A stretch of DNA of 64,000 bases from Bacteroidota bacterium (lineage in GTDB: Bacteria > Bacteroidota > Bacteroidia > Chitinophagales > JADJOU01). The stretch spans positions 1 to 64,000 of the forward strand of contig JADJOU010000038.1 of assembly GCA_016713645.1 (NCBI GenBank). The letters are read 5' to 3'. Under the pieces are notes generated by a model that worked only from the letters and a program-made list of their open reading frames with translations, searched no databases and was not told the DNA's origin. Shown in pieces: positions 9,352 to 19,930 of the stretch. The translations under genes were made by a program, and so were the position numbers. Position 1 is the first letter of the stretch. Every line of letters begins with the position of its first letter.

Positions 9352-10916
9352 ATGACTCAAACTAGAAGAGAATTTCTAGGCTTAACCAAGTCTAATGAGA
9401 AGTTTATTTCGAATATTAGCCCTTATGCGAATAAGAAGCTCCCCAAGTTCGGTGCGAGGTCTGCCCTCGACTTGACCAAAGTTACCACCAACCTCACCTT
9501 TCTAGAGACGTCGCCTACGGGGCAACTTGGGTGGGCAAACCGAGACTCTTACCAGATCCGCTTACACCCAATGATTTTAATGATAGTATTAACCCCATCA
9601 TGGCAGCTCGAAGAGCAAGCTTTAAGAATTGGTGGGTGGGCAATTTGCTCAATCAAGATCGCTCAATTCTCGAGAAAATGCTCATCTTCTGGCACAATCA
9701 TTTTGCCATAGAAGATGATGTTGTTCAAGATCCAGACTTTTTATGGCAACATTTCTCCATGCTCCGCGCCAATGCATTGGGCAATTTTAGAGACCTCGTT
9801 CGCCTCGTCACAATAGATTCGCTCATGTTGTATTACCTCAACAATCGATTGAATGTAAAAGGGGCACCAGATGAAAACTATGCGAGAGAATTGCAAGAGC
9901 TCTTCACACTCGGCAGGGGAAGCGGCTATACAGAAGATGATGTCAAGGCAATGGCAAATGTCCTAACTGGTCATAGCATCAATTATACCACATTTACCTA
10001 CGAATTCAAGCCAAACAACCACGAAACGGGAGATAAGCAATTTTCCGCTTTTTATAATAGTACAAAAATTATAGGCAAAACATCCATGGGTGGAGGCTCT
10101 GAACTTGACGATTTGTACAATATGATATTTGCCAAAGACGATATTGTCTCGCGATTTCTTGTGCGAAAAATCTATCGATTCTTTGTCTATTATACCATCG
10201 ATCAATTTACTGAAGACAATGTAATCATCCCATTGGCCAATATTTTTAAATCCAATTGGGATATCAAACCGGTCTTGAAAAAGTTATTCGAATCAGCCCA
10301 TTTTATGGATATGATCAGTCAGAGCTGCAATATCAAGAATCCAGTAGATATGGTGGTCTCTCCATTTAGAATGTTCAATGCGAGTTTTTCAGCCGCTCCT
10401 ACGGATGAACAGAAATACAATATATGGAATAGCATACGAAATCAAATGGTGGTCTTGCAAATGGAACCTGGCAATCCACCGAATGTCGCTGGTTGGCAGG
10501 CATATTATCAAGAGCCGCAATACTATGAAATATGGATCAATTCAGATACCTATCCGAAGCGAATGGCGATGATTGATACCTTTATCACTGGCAATTTTAG
10601 GAATTCAGGCATTTCACTTAAACCTGATTTTCTAGCTTGGGTAGATGCCAATATTTCTGACCCTGCTGATCCAAATGTGCTCATTTCAGAACTCAGTGCG
10701 CTGCTTTTGGGATTAGATATTTCCACAGCAGTAAAGAATGCTTATAAGACAAGTTATCTCTTGACTGGTCAAGTGACAGATTCTTATTGGACGAATGCTT
10801 GGAATGCATGGAAGTCTGCACCAACAGTTCCTGCAAATATCACTGGGGCATACGATAATCGTCTAAAACCATTGATCATCCAATTACTCAAACTAGAAGA
10901 ATTTCAATTGAGTTAG
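9352..10916 (+). CDS. DUF1800 domain-containing protein (one frameshift)
   Basis: About 520 residues when mended. The N-terminus MTQTRREFLGLTK is open to about 9530, then the frame shifts by one (near GGGGCAACTTGGGTGGG). The rest is continuous: MLIFWHNHFAIEDDVVQDPD, GAPDENYARELQELFTLGRG, YTEDDVKAMANVLTGHSI, PPNVAGW. These are the conserved DUF1800 blocks. Members are secreted or periplasmic proteins of unknown activity that almost always lie beside a DUF1501 gene, as here (40 bases downstream, same strand). No sorting domain is visible. The Arg-Arg near the N-terminus could be part of a Tat-like signal, but no clear hydrophobic stretch follows. Confidence 0.85.
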
Positions 10917-10956
10917 TTTTTAATCCTTTTAATTTTTAATTATAAATTTCCTTTTT

Positions 10957-12528
10957 ATGCAAAGAAGATCATTTTTAAAAAATAGTATTGCGGCATGCAC
11001 TTCTACTTTGTTTTTGGATAGTGTCATGAATAAAGCTTTTGCGCAGTCTTCTGTCATCGACGCATTGAATGCCTCTACCAATGATAAAGTATTGGTTTTG
11101 GTTCAACTGAATGGCGGAAATGATGGAATTAATACGGTCATACCACTCGATCAATATACCAACCTCAGCAGTGCAAGAGCGAATGTACTTATCAAAGATA
11201 CAGACGTCTTGAAATTGAATGGCAATACCACGACTGGATTGCATCCTGCAATGGGCGGCATGAAAGATTTATACGACAATAAGTCCTTATCGCTTATTCA
11301 AGGAGTCTCTTATCCAAATCCTGATTTTTCGCATTTTAGAGCGACGGATATTTGGTTGACAGGGGCTGATTCAGACAAGTTTGAAACATCGGGAGTTGGG
11401 GGCAGATACTTGCAAACGCAGTATCCTGGTTTTCCTACTGGCTATCCCAATGCGCTCAATCCAGATCCATTGGCTATTCAAATTGGATCGTCTGTTTCCT
11501 TATTCCTTCAAGGAGCTGGCCCGTCGATGGGGATGTCCATTGCGAGTTTAGCGGCGATTAATAACCTCATCAACGGAACCACTGATCCAGTGCCGAGTAC
11601 ACCTGCTGGTCACGAATTGGCTTTCTTGAGATTAGTAAATCAACAAACACAAAAATACAATACTGTAATCGCGACGGCCGCTTCAGCAGCGCCTGTCAAT
11701 ATATCGACGAAGTACCCTGTTGCCCCTGATAACCGCTTGGGTGATCAATTGAAAATTGTCGCAAGATTGATTAAAGGTGGATTGAAGACAAAAATTTATA
11801 TCGTCAGTGTAAATGGTTTTGATACACATGCTGCACAAGTTGATCCTGCTAATCACAGTATCGGTGCGCATGCAAACCTCTTGTCTTATGTTTCAAAAGG
11901 AATCGAAGGTTTCCAAGATGATTGTATCAAAATGGGCATCGACAATCGCGCAGACAGGAATGGTTTTCTCTGAGTTTGGAAGAAGGTTTTTAAGTGGTGG
12001 AACTGACCACGGTTCAAGCGCTCCGGTGATCATGTTCGGTACTGAATTAATTGGAGGATGTATGGAAAAAATCCGACTATATCAGCCAATGTCTCTAGCA
12101 GTTTTAATGTGCCTATGCAATTTGATTTCAGACAAATCTATGCAACCATCATGAAAGATTGGTTTGCGATTGATGATGCCGCTATGTCAAGTACGATGCT
12201 AAAATCTTATACTACGTTGGATTTATTTAAGAAAAAACAGACGAATATTTCTGATCAAATGGCGGCCAATAATTCCTATCAATTGGGTGAGATTTATCCG
12301 AATCCAATTCAATCTTCTGCGGTCATTCCATTCAGTTCGAAAGGCGGTTATGTTTCCTTGAAATTGCACGATTTATCAGGGCGCACCATCGCTACCCTCA
12401 TCGACAATAAAGTGGATGCCGGTGCTCACCAAATTGTATTCGAACGCAATAATATCCCCGCAGGAAATTATATCCTCGAAATGCAAGGTGAGAATTATAA
12501 GAATACGAGTATGCTAGTGTTGGAATAA
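10957..12528 (+). CDS. DUF1501 domain protein with T9SS sorting domain (two compensating frameshifts)
   Basis: Starts MQRRSFLKNSIAACTSTLFL, a twin-arginine-type N-terminus ending ...AFAQS. Sulfatase-like DUF1501 blocks follow: LVLVQLNGGNDGINTVIPLD, YPNPDFSHFRATDIWLTG, VSVNGFDTHAAQVDP, MVFSEFGRRFLSGGTDHGSS. The frame shifts near 11950 and returns near 12055; the two breaks cancel, so start and end are in the same frame. The C-terminus (about 12285-12528) is a T9SS type A sorting domain: IYPNPIQSSAVIPF ... NNIPAGNYILEMQG. About 523 residues. It forms a likely operon with DUF1800 upstream. DUF1501 belongs to the alkaline-phosphatase-like superfamily; the substrate is unknown. Confidence 0.85.
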
Positions 12529-12548
12529 TCATTCCATCATATTATATC

Positions 12549-12580
12549 AGAAAGGGCGGACGGAATGTTCGCTCTTTTTG
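12549..12580 (+). terminator. Rho-independent terminator after the DUF1501 gene
   Basis: The GC-rich stem AAAGGGCGGAC ... GTTCGCTCTTT (with G-T pairs) is followed by a T-run, 20 bases past the stop. Confidence 0.6.
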
Positions 12581-12661
12581 AAGATAATCGGTCAATTAAA
12601 ATGCATTTTTTAAATTTGTAATACCTAATTTAGCTATCAATTTAAGCTGCATGAGTTTTAT

Positions 12662-13575
12662 ATGAAAAGAAAGATTTTAACTATCGTTTTTATATTGTTG
12701 AATGCAATTGCATTGTTCAGCCAAGAGAAGAAAACGATAGATAAAGGAATAATCATTTTAAAGGATAATAGTCAAATTGATTTTATTAACTTGAGGTATG
12801 AAGATGGTGTTGTAATTTTCACTAAATTATCTACAGGAAAGGAAACTGCTTGTTTTTTGACGAACATTAAAAAAGTTTCCGCAGTAAAGGATTCAAAATT
12901 GAGTGATGAAAAACTTCAAAGGATGAAAAACAGGCTTCTTATAGTATTGACAATGCACCAGCTTTGGGAAGCGAATCTATGCACGAAGAACGGTTTCGAC
13001 CTGATATTCCAGACGGGATTTATTTAACTAAGAGTGATTTTTCAAATCGCATTCCCAATTCAACAGATGAGGTATATCCAGTGATTGGGGAAGATATAAT
13101 GATTGCAAGTGATTTGCAAATTGAAGATCAATGTTATTTTAGATATAAGAAAAATGGTAGAATGGTAGTGGAAGTCTTTGCGATTTCATATAAAGGGTTT
13201 TTGTTTTTCCAATTGTATAGTAGCATACGAAGGCAAGTTTTTGAAACTAAGCAAGTTTTTGATAGATTGATTAGTAATATAAAATATGAAGATGGCTTGT
13301 TCTCACGCGCATTAATTGGCGGCGAACATTATATTTATTTTGAAACTGAATTTCTAACGGATTGGCAAATGGGGTCAGTATATTCAATGGCACGGAACAA
13401 TTCTGCATCAATTCCTACGTTGAAGCAGACTATGAATTCTCATTTCGAAGGTCTTATATATGATGTTTCGAATGGCATGTTTCAATTATTTGGAAATTGT
13501 AAGGATTTTAATAAATTTATTGTAAACAAGTATCCAAATGGACAACTTGAATGTAAGAATAAAAACCTGATTTAA
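12662..13575 (+). CDS. Secreted protein of unknown function (one frameshift)
   Basis: About 304 residues when mended. The signal peptide is MKRKILTIVFILLNAIALFS with Q-E following. The first part (KGIIILKDNSQIDFINLRYE, FLTNIKKVSAVKD) resembles short beta-rich repeats seen in Bacteroidota envelope proteins. The frame breaks near 12930; the next frame continues QASYSIDNAPALGSESMHEE and then IYLTKSDFSNRIP. The C-terminal half has no family I recognise and no T9SS sorting domain. It has its own spacer on both sides, so it is probably a single-gene unit. Confidence 0.6.
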
Positions 13576-13691
13576 GAATGATGAGAGGCAATTGAACAGA
13601 TTAAGTAATTGACAATATTATTATTCTAAATTTATAGAACCTTCTATGACTTAGTTTTTGTTTTATACTTTCTCTATTTGAGCAACATTCT

Positions 13692-15002
13692 ATGAAAACA
13701 AAATCAGCATTTTTTGGCACCGAAGAGATTTGAGAATCATCGATAATGCTGGCCTCTATAGAGCGTTGAAAGGCGCGCATCCCGTATTGCCCTCTTTATT
13801 TTTGATACTACTATATTGGATAAACTCGAAGATAAAAAAGACAGCCCACTCGATTATATCCATACTGCTATTCAAATGATCAAATCGGAATATCAAAAAT
13901 TGGGTTCGGATATTTTGATCAAAATCGGAAATCCCGTCGAGGTTTGGAAGGAATTGATTCAGATTTATGAAATAGATGCAGTCTATACCAATGAGGATTA
14001 TGAACCCGCTGCAATCGAGAGAGATCGAGCTGTTGACTCGGTTTTGTCAGCACATAAAATTGCATTTCACGCCTATAAAGATCAAGTGATTTTTGAAAAA
14101 AGTGAAGTCGTCAAACCCGATGGAAGTCCATACACGGTCTTTACACCCTATAGCAATAAGTGGAAAGAGCGCTTGAAGAATCCTTTTTATACAAAGCCAT
14201 ATCCAGTCGAAGCATACACTAAAAATTTGGCGAACGTGGCGCATCCCATGGATTTTCCGAGCTTGGAAGAGCTGGGTTTTGAAAAGACTGACTTAGAATT
14301 TACACCGCCTATTTATTCAGAGCATATCATTCGACACTACCATGAGACTAGGGATATTCCCTCTATCGATGGTACTTCTAAGATGAGCATGCATTTACGT
14401 TTTGGAACCATCAGCATCCGGAAATTTGTATCAGAGGTGCAAATCATCAATGAGAAATATTTGAATGAATTGATATGGAGAGAATTTTATATGACAATCT
14501 TATATCACTTTCCCCATATTGTAGATAAGGCTTTTAAGCCCAAATACGATTGCATCGAATGGCGAAATCACGAAGGAGAATTTCAAGCGTGGTGTGACGG
14601 GAAAACGGGTTATCCCATTGTGGATGCGGGCATGCGCCAATTGAATGCGACGGGTTGGATGCACAATCGCGTGCGGATGGTCGTGGGCAGTTTTTTGGTG
14701 AAACATCTGCTCATAGATTGGCGATGGGGAGAGGCCTATTTCGCAGCCAAACTCAACGATTACGAACAGTCGAGCAATGTAGGTGGATGGCAATGGTGTG
14801 CGGGCTCAGGAAATGATGCGGCACCGTATTTTAGGATATTCAGTCCCAAAGCGCAGACAGAAAAATTCGATCCAAGAAATTTGAATATATCCGACGATGG
14901 ATTCCAGAATTGGATTCGTTTGATTATCCCGCACCTATTGTCGATCATGCCTTCGCCCGAGATAGATGTTTGAAAGTATTTAAAGAAGCTTTAGCGGAAT
15001 AA
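13692..15002 (+). CDS. phrB: Deoxyribodipyrimidine photolyase / cryptochrome (three frameshifts)
   Basis: The mended N-terminus reads MKNKISIFWHRRDLR and IDNAGLYRALKGAHPVLP, the antenna-binding Rossmann domain start. The long open part (13816-14900) holds the FAD domain: MHLRFGTISIRKF, ELIWREFYMTILYHFP, GYPIVDAGMRQLNATGWMHN, RVRMVVGSFLVKHLLIDWRW and LNDYEQSSNVGGWQWCAG. The true C-terminus, after a break near 14907, is ELDSFDYPAPIVDHAFARDR with a stop at 15002. About 435 residues, normal for the family. It repairs UV cyclobutane dimers using light, if it is a photolyase rather than a cryptochrome. Breaks lie near 13697 (A-run), 13793 and 14907. Confidence 0.88.
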
Positions 15003-15056
15003 AATTATTCGGCAAAGAATCCCGACACTTTGTCGGAACAAGACACCCAACAGCCA

Positions 15057-15362
15057 TCAACCAACAACTAACAACTTTTTGAATTGTTTGATTGAATTCA
15101 ATTCAGCCTTTTTACTAGTGTTTTCTTCTTCAATATCATAATCATCTTGAAGTCCAAGCCAAAATTTTGCAGAATTTCCAAAGTACTTTGAAAGTCGCAA
15201 GGCTGTATCGGCAGTAATTCTTCGACGACCTTTTATTATTTCAGAGATACGAGTCTGTGGAATATTCAAATCCTTTGATAATTTATAAGCACTAATTTCC
15301 AATGGGAGGAGAAATTCCTCTCGAAGTATTTCACCGGGATGTATGTTTTTTAATTTGCCCAT
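15057..15362 (-). CDS. higA: HigA-family antitoxin
   Basis: 101 residues. NIHPGEILREEFLLPLEISA is the signature HigA start. The helix-turn-helix AYKLSKDLNIPQTRISEIIK follows, and then GRRRITADTALRLSKYFGNS. It binds and neutralises HigB and represses the operon. Unusually for TA pairs but typically for HigBA, the toxin gene comes first; the antitoxin starts 12 bases after it on the same strand. Confidence 0.93.
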   Translation of the reverse strand: MGKLKNIHPGEILREEFLLPLEISAYKLSKDLNIPQTRISEIIKGRRRITADTALRLSKYFGNSAKFWLGLQDDYDIEEENTSKKAELNSIKQFKKLLVVG

Positions 15363-15373
15363 AGCTTTTTTAT

Positions 15374-15652
15374 TTAGTGATAATCAATAATTTCAACTTC
15401 TTCTGCATGGTTGAGATTCCATTTGAAAATGATTCTCCATTGATTATTAATTCTTATCGAATAAAATTCTTTTAAATTCCCTTTTAACTTTTCTAATTTA
15501 TTTGAAGGAGGAATCATGAGGTCTTTGATATCTTGTGAATTGTGCAGCATTCTCAATTTTCTTCGCGCCATTTCTTGAATCTCCAGTGAAATTCCCTTAG
15601 CGCGCTCACCTTGCCAAATTTTTGCTGTTTCCTTATTCCCAAATGAAAGAAT
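15374..15652 (-). CDS. higB: HigB-family toxin
   Basis: 92 residues from the ATG at 15652 (MILSFGNKETAKIWQGERAK). An earlier in-frame ATG at 15682 would add ten residues without family support. Conserved blocks are ARRKLRMLHNSQDIKDLMIP, PSNKLEKLKGNLKEFYSIRI and NNQWRIIFKWN. HigB is a ribosome-dependent mRNA interferase of the RelE superfamily. TACTTTTG on the minus strand at 15680-15687 fits the Bacteroidota -7 box and would give a very short leader. The neighbouring imperfect palindrome GTTACTAAC (15670-15678) could be the HigA operator. Confidence 0.92.
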   Translation of the reverse strand: MLSFGNKETAKIWQGERAKGISLEIQEMARRKLRMLHNSQDIKDLMIPPSNKLEKLKGNLKEFYSIRINNQWRIIFKWNLNHAEEVEIIDYH

Positions 15653-15679
15653 CATATATCCGCCCTTCGTTACTAACGT

Positions 15680-15687
15680 CAAAAGTA
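15680..15687 (-). promoter_or_regulatory. Candidate -7 element of higBA
   Basis: TACTTTTG on the minus strand matches TAnnTTTG and lies 28 bases before the chosen higB start. No convincing -33 TTG was found. Confidence 0.35.
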
Positions 15688-15855
15688 AGTAAAATTTATT
15701 AGAAATCCATTTTTTATTTAGAATAACGAATATTAATACAACATATAGCCATCTTTGAATTTACATCCTCCAGACACCAAACTCCAAACCCCAGACTCCA
15801 TATTAAATCTTCCCAAATTCGCTTTTCTCGAATATCTTTGACCAAAATTTTATTC

Positions 15856-17220
15856 ATGCAAGTTTTAAAGCCATATCTAGAAGCCAATAAAGAGCGATTT
15901 TTACAAGAACTCATCGAACTATTGAAAATTCCATCCATCTCTGCGGATCCCAACTATAGCAAAGATGTGTTCAGTGCAGCAGAGAATGTCAAAATGAGGT
16001 TGATCGAAGCAGGTGCTGATAAGGTGGAGATTTGTCCTACAGCTGGCTATCCCATCGTCTATGGAGAGAAGATCATCGACTCGAGTAAACCGACTGTTCT
16101 TTGTTATGGCCACTATGATGTGCAGCCTGCTGATCCAATCGATCTATGGCATTCACCACCATTCGGTCCTGTGATCAAAGATGGGTATATTTTTGCAAGG
16201 GGAAGTGCAGTTGTTAAATGTCAAATGTATATGCATATCAAGGCTTTTGAGATGATGATGAAAAACAATTGTCTTCCGTGCAATGTCAAATTCATGATAG
16301 AAGGAGAGGAGGAAGTGGGTTCATCCAATTTGGAGACCTTTGCCACAGCCAATAAAGCGAGATTGGCATGCGATGCTGTTTTGATTTCTGACACCTCGAT
16401 GATATCCAATGAGCAACCGAGCATCACCACAGGATTGCGCGGTTTATCTTATTTAGAAGTAGAAGTGACTGGTCCGAATAGAGATTTGCACTCTGGTGTC
16501 TATGGCGGTGCTGTCGCCAATCCCATCAATATCTTATCCAAGATGATTGCTACTATGCACGATGAAAATGGAAAAATTACCATCCCTGGATTCTATGATG
16601 ATGTCGCCGACGTCTCAAAAGAAGAGCGCGATATGATGGCGACTGCGCCGTTTGATTTGAAAGATTACAAAGCTGCATTGGACATCGATGATGTTTTTGG
16701 CGAAAAAGATTTTACCATTTTAGAAAGGGTTTCTATCAGACCGACACTCGATGTGAATGGCATCTGGGGTGGCTATATAGGCGAAGGCGCGAAGACCGTT
16801 TTGCCATCCAAAGCATTCGCAAAAATATCAATGCGCTTGGTGCCCAACCAACATTCAGATAAAGTGACCAAATTGTTTTCAGATTATTTTAATTCCATCG
16901 CTCCTAAATCTGTCAAAGTAATCGTGCGCCCGCATCACGGCGGTGAAGCCGCAGTTACACCAACGGATAGCAAAGCATATAGAGCTGCAGAAAAGGCCAT
17001 AGAGACTACTTATGGCGTGCGTCCTATTCCACTCAGAACAGGTGGTTCTATTCCCATAGTTACCATGTTTGAACGCGTATTGAATGTAAAATCTGTCTTG
17101 ATGGGATTTGGCTTAGACAGCGATTCTATTCACTCTCCCAATGAAAAATACGGCTTGTTCAATTTCTACAAAGGCATTGAAACCATCCCGTATTTCTTCG
17201 AAAACTTTTCTAAACTATAA
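15856..17220 (+). CDS. M20-family dipeptidase with an altered metal-binding motif
   Basis: 454 residues from the ATG at 15856 (MQVLKPYLEANKERFLQELI). An upstream in-frame ATG adds only six residues. It is a CNDP-like M20 dipeptidase: the first metal ligands HYDVQP (H86, D88), EGEEEVGS (catalytic Glu plus ligand), the dimerisation-domain motif LHSGVYGG, and GGSIPI near the C-terminus are present. The motif that normally reads RGxxDDKGQ is RGSAVVKCQ here (codons at 16210-16221). The first Asp is the metal-bridging residue, so the protein as read should be inactive. Three T transversions in 12 bases explain the change. The next gene starts 7 bases downstream. Confidence 0.9.
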   Translation: MQVLKPYLEANKERFLQELIELLKIPSISADPNYSKDVFSAAENVKMRLIEAGADKVEICPTAGYPIVYGEKIIDSSKPTVLCYGHYDVQPADPIDLWHSPPFGPVIKDGYIFARGSAVVKCQMYMHIKAFEMMMKNNCLPCNVKFMIEGEEEVGSSNLETFATANKARLACDAVLISDTSMISNEQPSITTGLRGLSYLEVEVTGPNRDLHSGVYGGAVANPINILSKMIATMHDENGKITIPGFYDDVADVSKEERDMMATAPFDLKDYKAALDIDDVFGEKDFTILERVSIRPTLDVNGIWGGYIGEGAKTVLPSKAFAKISMRLVPNQHSDKVTKLFSDYFNSIAPKSVKVIVRPHHGGEAAVTPTDSKAYRAAEKAIETTYGVRPIPLRTGGSIPIVTMFERVLNVKSVLMGFGLDSDSIHSPNEKYGLFNFYKGIETIPYFFENFSKL

Positions 17221-17227
17221 TTTTGTG

Positions 17228-18937
17228 ATGATCAAAAAGCGCATCGTTTTATTTTTCTTCCTCGCGATTTCTTTCGCAGGAAATGCTCAGATGGATGTCA
17301 ATACATTCAAGGAGCAATTTGTTCAAAATCTTTGGAAGACCTATCCAGATTGGGCTTCATCTGTCGGGTTCCACAATTACGACTCTGTGCTCATCATTCC
17401 AGATTCAATGAATCGAGTCAAAGAAATGGCCTTTCTAAATGCGCAATTTAAACTCTTGTCGACGGTTAAAACAAAGAATTTAAGCGATGAAACGGATTTG
17501 AAATTGATAAAGAATTTCATCACTTCCTCATTTTGGAATCTTCGAAAATTAAAGAGCTATGAATGGAATCCCGCTTCCTACAATCTATGCGGCACATTCT
17601 CTTATTTGTTGCATGAGAACTATGCACCTCGTGAGTTGCGCTTGAAAAATATTTTCAAGAAACTGGAAAATGTTCCAGCATACTATGATGCTGCATTGGC
17701 CAATATTAAAAACCCCACTGCAGAGCATACCAAACTCGCCATCGATCAACACCGAAATGCCATCAATGTATTCGACAATGAAATCATGGATGCTGTCACT
17801 AGAAGTGGATTGCCAGGAGTAGTGAAGCGAACTTTTTCAGCGCGCTGTGAGGCGGCAAGTAAAGCGGTAAAGAACTATATCAATAAATTGGATAGTTTGG
17901 ATAATCCAAATCCGAGATCGTTTAGATTGGGCAAAGATTTGTATGAAACGAAATTCAAGAATGAAATCTTTGAGCACCCCGATACCATATTCCAAAGGGC
18001 ATTGGCGAGAAAGCAATTTTTGCATACGGAGATGTCTAAGCTGACAGATCAATTATGGCCCAAGTATTTCGGCAATAAAGTGCATCCACGGTCAAATTTG
18101 AGAAAGATCAAAATGATGATCGATACGCTCTCAGCTAGTCATTGTGAGGCCGATAGTTTTCAGTCGACTATTGAAAAACAAATTCCCGCACTCGTGAAAT
18201 TTGTCAACGATAAAAAGTTGATTGGTATGGACCCAACCAAGCCGCTCGTCGTGCGCCGCGAACCTGAATATATGGCGGGCGTTGCAGGAGCATCCATCTC
18301 GTCTCCTGGTCCCTACGAGAAAAATGGTAATACCTATTACAATGTAGGTTCGCTTTCAGGTTGGTCTCCAGAGGATAAAGAATCTTATTTGAGGGAGTAC
18401 AATGACTATATCCTACAAATACTCAATATCCACGAGGCCATTCCCGGTCATTATGTTCAATTGATTTATTCGAATAGAGCGCCTTCGCTGATTAAATCCC
18501 TATTTGGAAATAATTCCATGATAGAGGGATGGGCCGTGTATAGTGAATTGATGATGCTGGAAAATGGCTATGGCGACAGCACTGCAGAGATGTGGTTGAT
18601 GTATTATAAATGGAATTTGCGCTCGGTGTGCAATACCATTTTAGATATTTCCATCCATACCAAAGATTTGAAAAAAGAAGATGCGATGAATTTATTGACC
18701 ATTCATGCCTTTCAACAACAAAAAGAAGCAGAGGGCAAGTGGAAAAGAGCTACCTTGTCTGACGTGCAATTGTGCAGCTATTTCTCGGGCTTTTCTCAAA
18801 TACTTGAATTGAGAAATAAAATTTGCCCTGCTTGCAGAGAGAAACCAGAATTGCTTCGATTATTTCACGAAAAATTCTTGAGTTATGGAAGTATCCCTGT
18901 GAAAGAGATTGAGAAATTGATGCGCAGTGGGAATTGA
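17228..18937 (+). CDS. Secreted DUF885 family protein (putative metallopeptidase)
   Basis: 569 residues. The start is the ATG at 17228, which gives a proper signal peptide (MIKKRIVLFFFLAISFAGNA, then Q). The frame is open 87 bases further upstream, but that would bury the signal peptide. The conserved core includes NIHEAIPGHYVQL (H402, E403, H408), the HExxxGH motif of DUF885, followed by SMIEGWAVYSELMMLE, whose Glu is a likely third ligand. ARKQF and the C-terminal CSYFSGFSQILELR also fit. The family is related to zinc carboxypeptidases. It starts 7 bases after the M20 gene, so the two may form a peptide-degrading operon. Confidence 0.9.
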   Translation: MIKKRIVLFFFLAISFAGNAQMDVNTFKEQFVQNLWKTYPDWASSVGFHNYDSVLIIPDSMNRVKEMAFLNAQFKLLSTVKTKNLSDETDLKLIKNFITSSFWNLRKLKSYEWNPASYNLCGTFSYLLHENYAPRELRLKNIFKKLENVPAYYDAALANIKNPTAEHTKLAIDQHRNAINVFDNEIMDAVTRSGLPGVVKRTFSARCEAASKAVKNYINKLDSLDNPNPRSFRLGKDLYETKFKNEIFEHPDTIFQRALARKQFLHTEMSKLTDQLWPKYFGNKVHPRSNLRKIKMMIDTLSASHCEADSFQSTIEKQIPALVKFVNDKKLIGMDPTKPLVVRREPEYMAGVAGASISSPGPYEKNGNTYYNVGSLSGWSPEDKESYLREYNDYILQILNIHEAIPGHYVQLIYSNRAPSLIKSLFGNNSMIEGWAVYSELMMLENGYGDSTAEMWLMYYKWNLRSVCNTILDISIHTKDLKKEDAMNLLTIHAFQQQKEAEGKWKRATLSDVQLCSYFSGFSQILELRNKICPACREKPELLRLFHEKFLSYGSIPVKEIEKLMRSGN

Positions 18938-18956
18938 TTTTTAAAAGGTAAATTGT

Positions 18957-19823
18957 ATGAGTGTGAAAAGAGATTCTGTAAAAATAACCAAGGCCTCAGG
19001 AGAACAAGTTCCTTTCTCTGAGGAGAAATTGAAAGTATCCCTGCATCGATCTGGAGCGAGCAATGAAGTGATTGCCTCCGTGATTGAAGAAGTCAAGCGA
19101 GAACTCTACGAGGGCATGCCTACGAAGAATATCTACAAACTCGCCTTTGGTTTGCTCAAAAAGGCATCGACGCATTATGCAGCGCGCTATAAATTGAAAT
19201 CAGCCATCATGGAATTGGGTCCATCGGGTTTTCCTTTCGAAAAATATTTTTCTGAAATCATGAAATTTCGAGGGTATCGTACAGAGGTGGGAACCACGGT
19301 GGAAGGGCAATGTGTGAGCCATGAAATCGATGTCATCGCGAGTAAAGACAGTGATTTTTTTATGATTGAATGCAAATACCACAATTATCCAGGTATTTCA
19401 TGCGATGTGAAAATCCCGCTCTATATTAATTCCAGATTTAAAGATGTCGAAGTCACTTGGAAAAAATTGCCTGGGCACGACATACTGCGCCATCAGGGTT
19501 AGTTGGTGACCAATACGAAATTCACGGATGATGCTATACAATATGCGAATTGCGCAGGCTTGCATTTGGTTGGTTGGAACTATCCAGTGGATAATAATTT
19601 AAAGAATTGGATCGATCAATCTACCCTCTACCCAATTACCTGTTTGACGACCATCACCAATGGCGAAAAGCGCCTTCTATTGGATAAGAATATCGTTTTA
19701 TGCAAGGAGATCTGTAGCAATATTGAATTATTGGGTTCAGCGAATATTCAAAAAACGCGCTATAAGAATATCCAGCGCGAAATTGACACGCTCTGCAAGG
19801 GAATTCCGATGGAAGAGGAATAA
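18957..19823 (+). CDS. ATP-cone plus PD-(D/E)XK restriction-endonuclease-like protein with an internal stop
   Basis: 288 codons, interrupted by TAG at 19500-19502. Residues 8-90 are an ATP-cone (VKITKASGEQVPFSEEKLKV, SLHRSGAS, EGMPTKNIYKLAFGLLKK). Residues 92-180 are a PD-(D/E)XK nuclease core: FEKYFSEIMKFRGY, then HEIDVIA (D125) and FFMIECKYHN (E138, K140). After the stop the same frame continues LVTNTKFTDDAIQYANCAGL and HLVGWNYP, the conserved end of Mrr-type domains. The stop replaces what should be Trp (GWLVTNT), a TGG to TAG change. If real, the stop removes the last third. ATP-cone/nuclease fusions are widespread but poorly characterised. Confidence 0.82.
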
Positions 19824-19930
19824 TCAAAAAAAACACAAGAATTGCCTATTTGCAAGGCCTTAGAGGGTGTTTTTCAGTTTTCTGCATGTAAAATGAATAT
19901 TTCCCTATTTTTACAACCTAATTTTATTTT

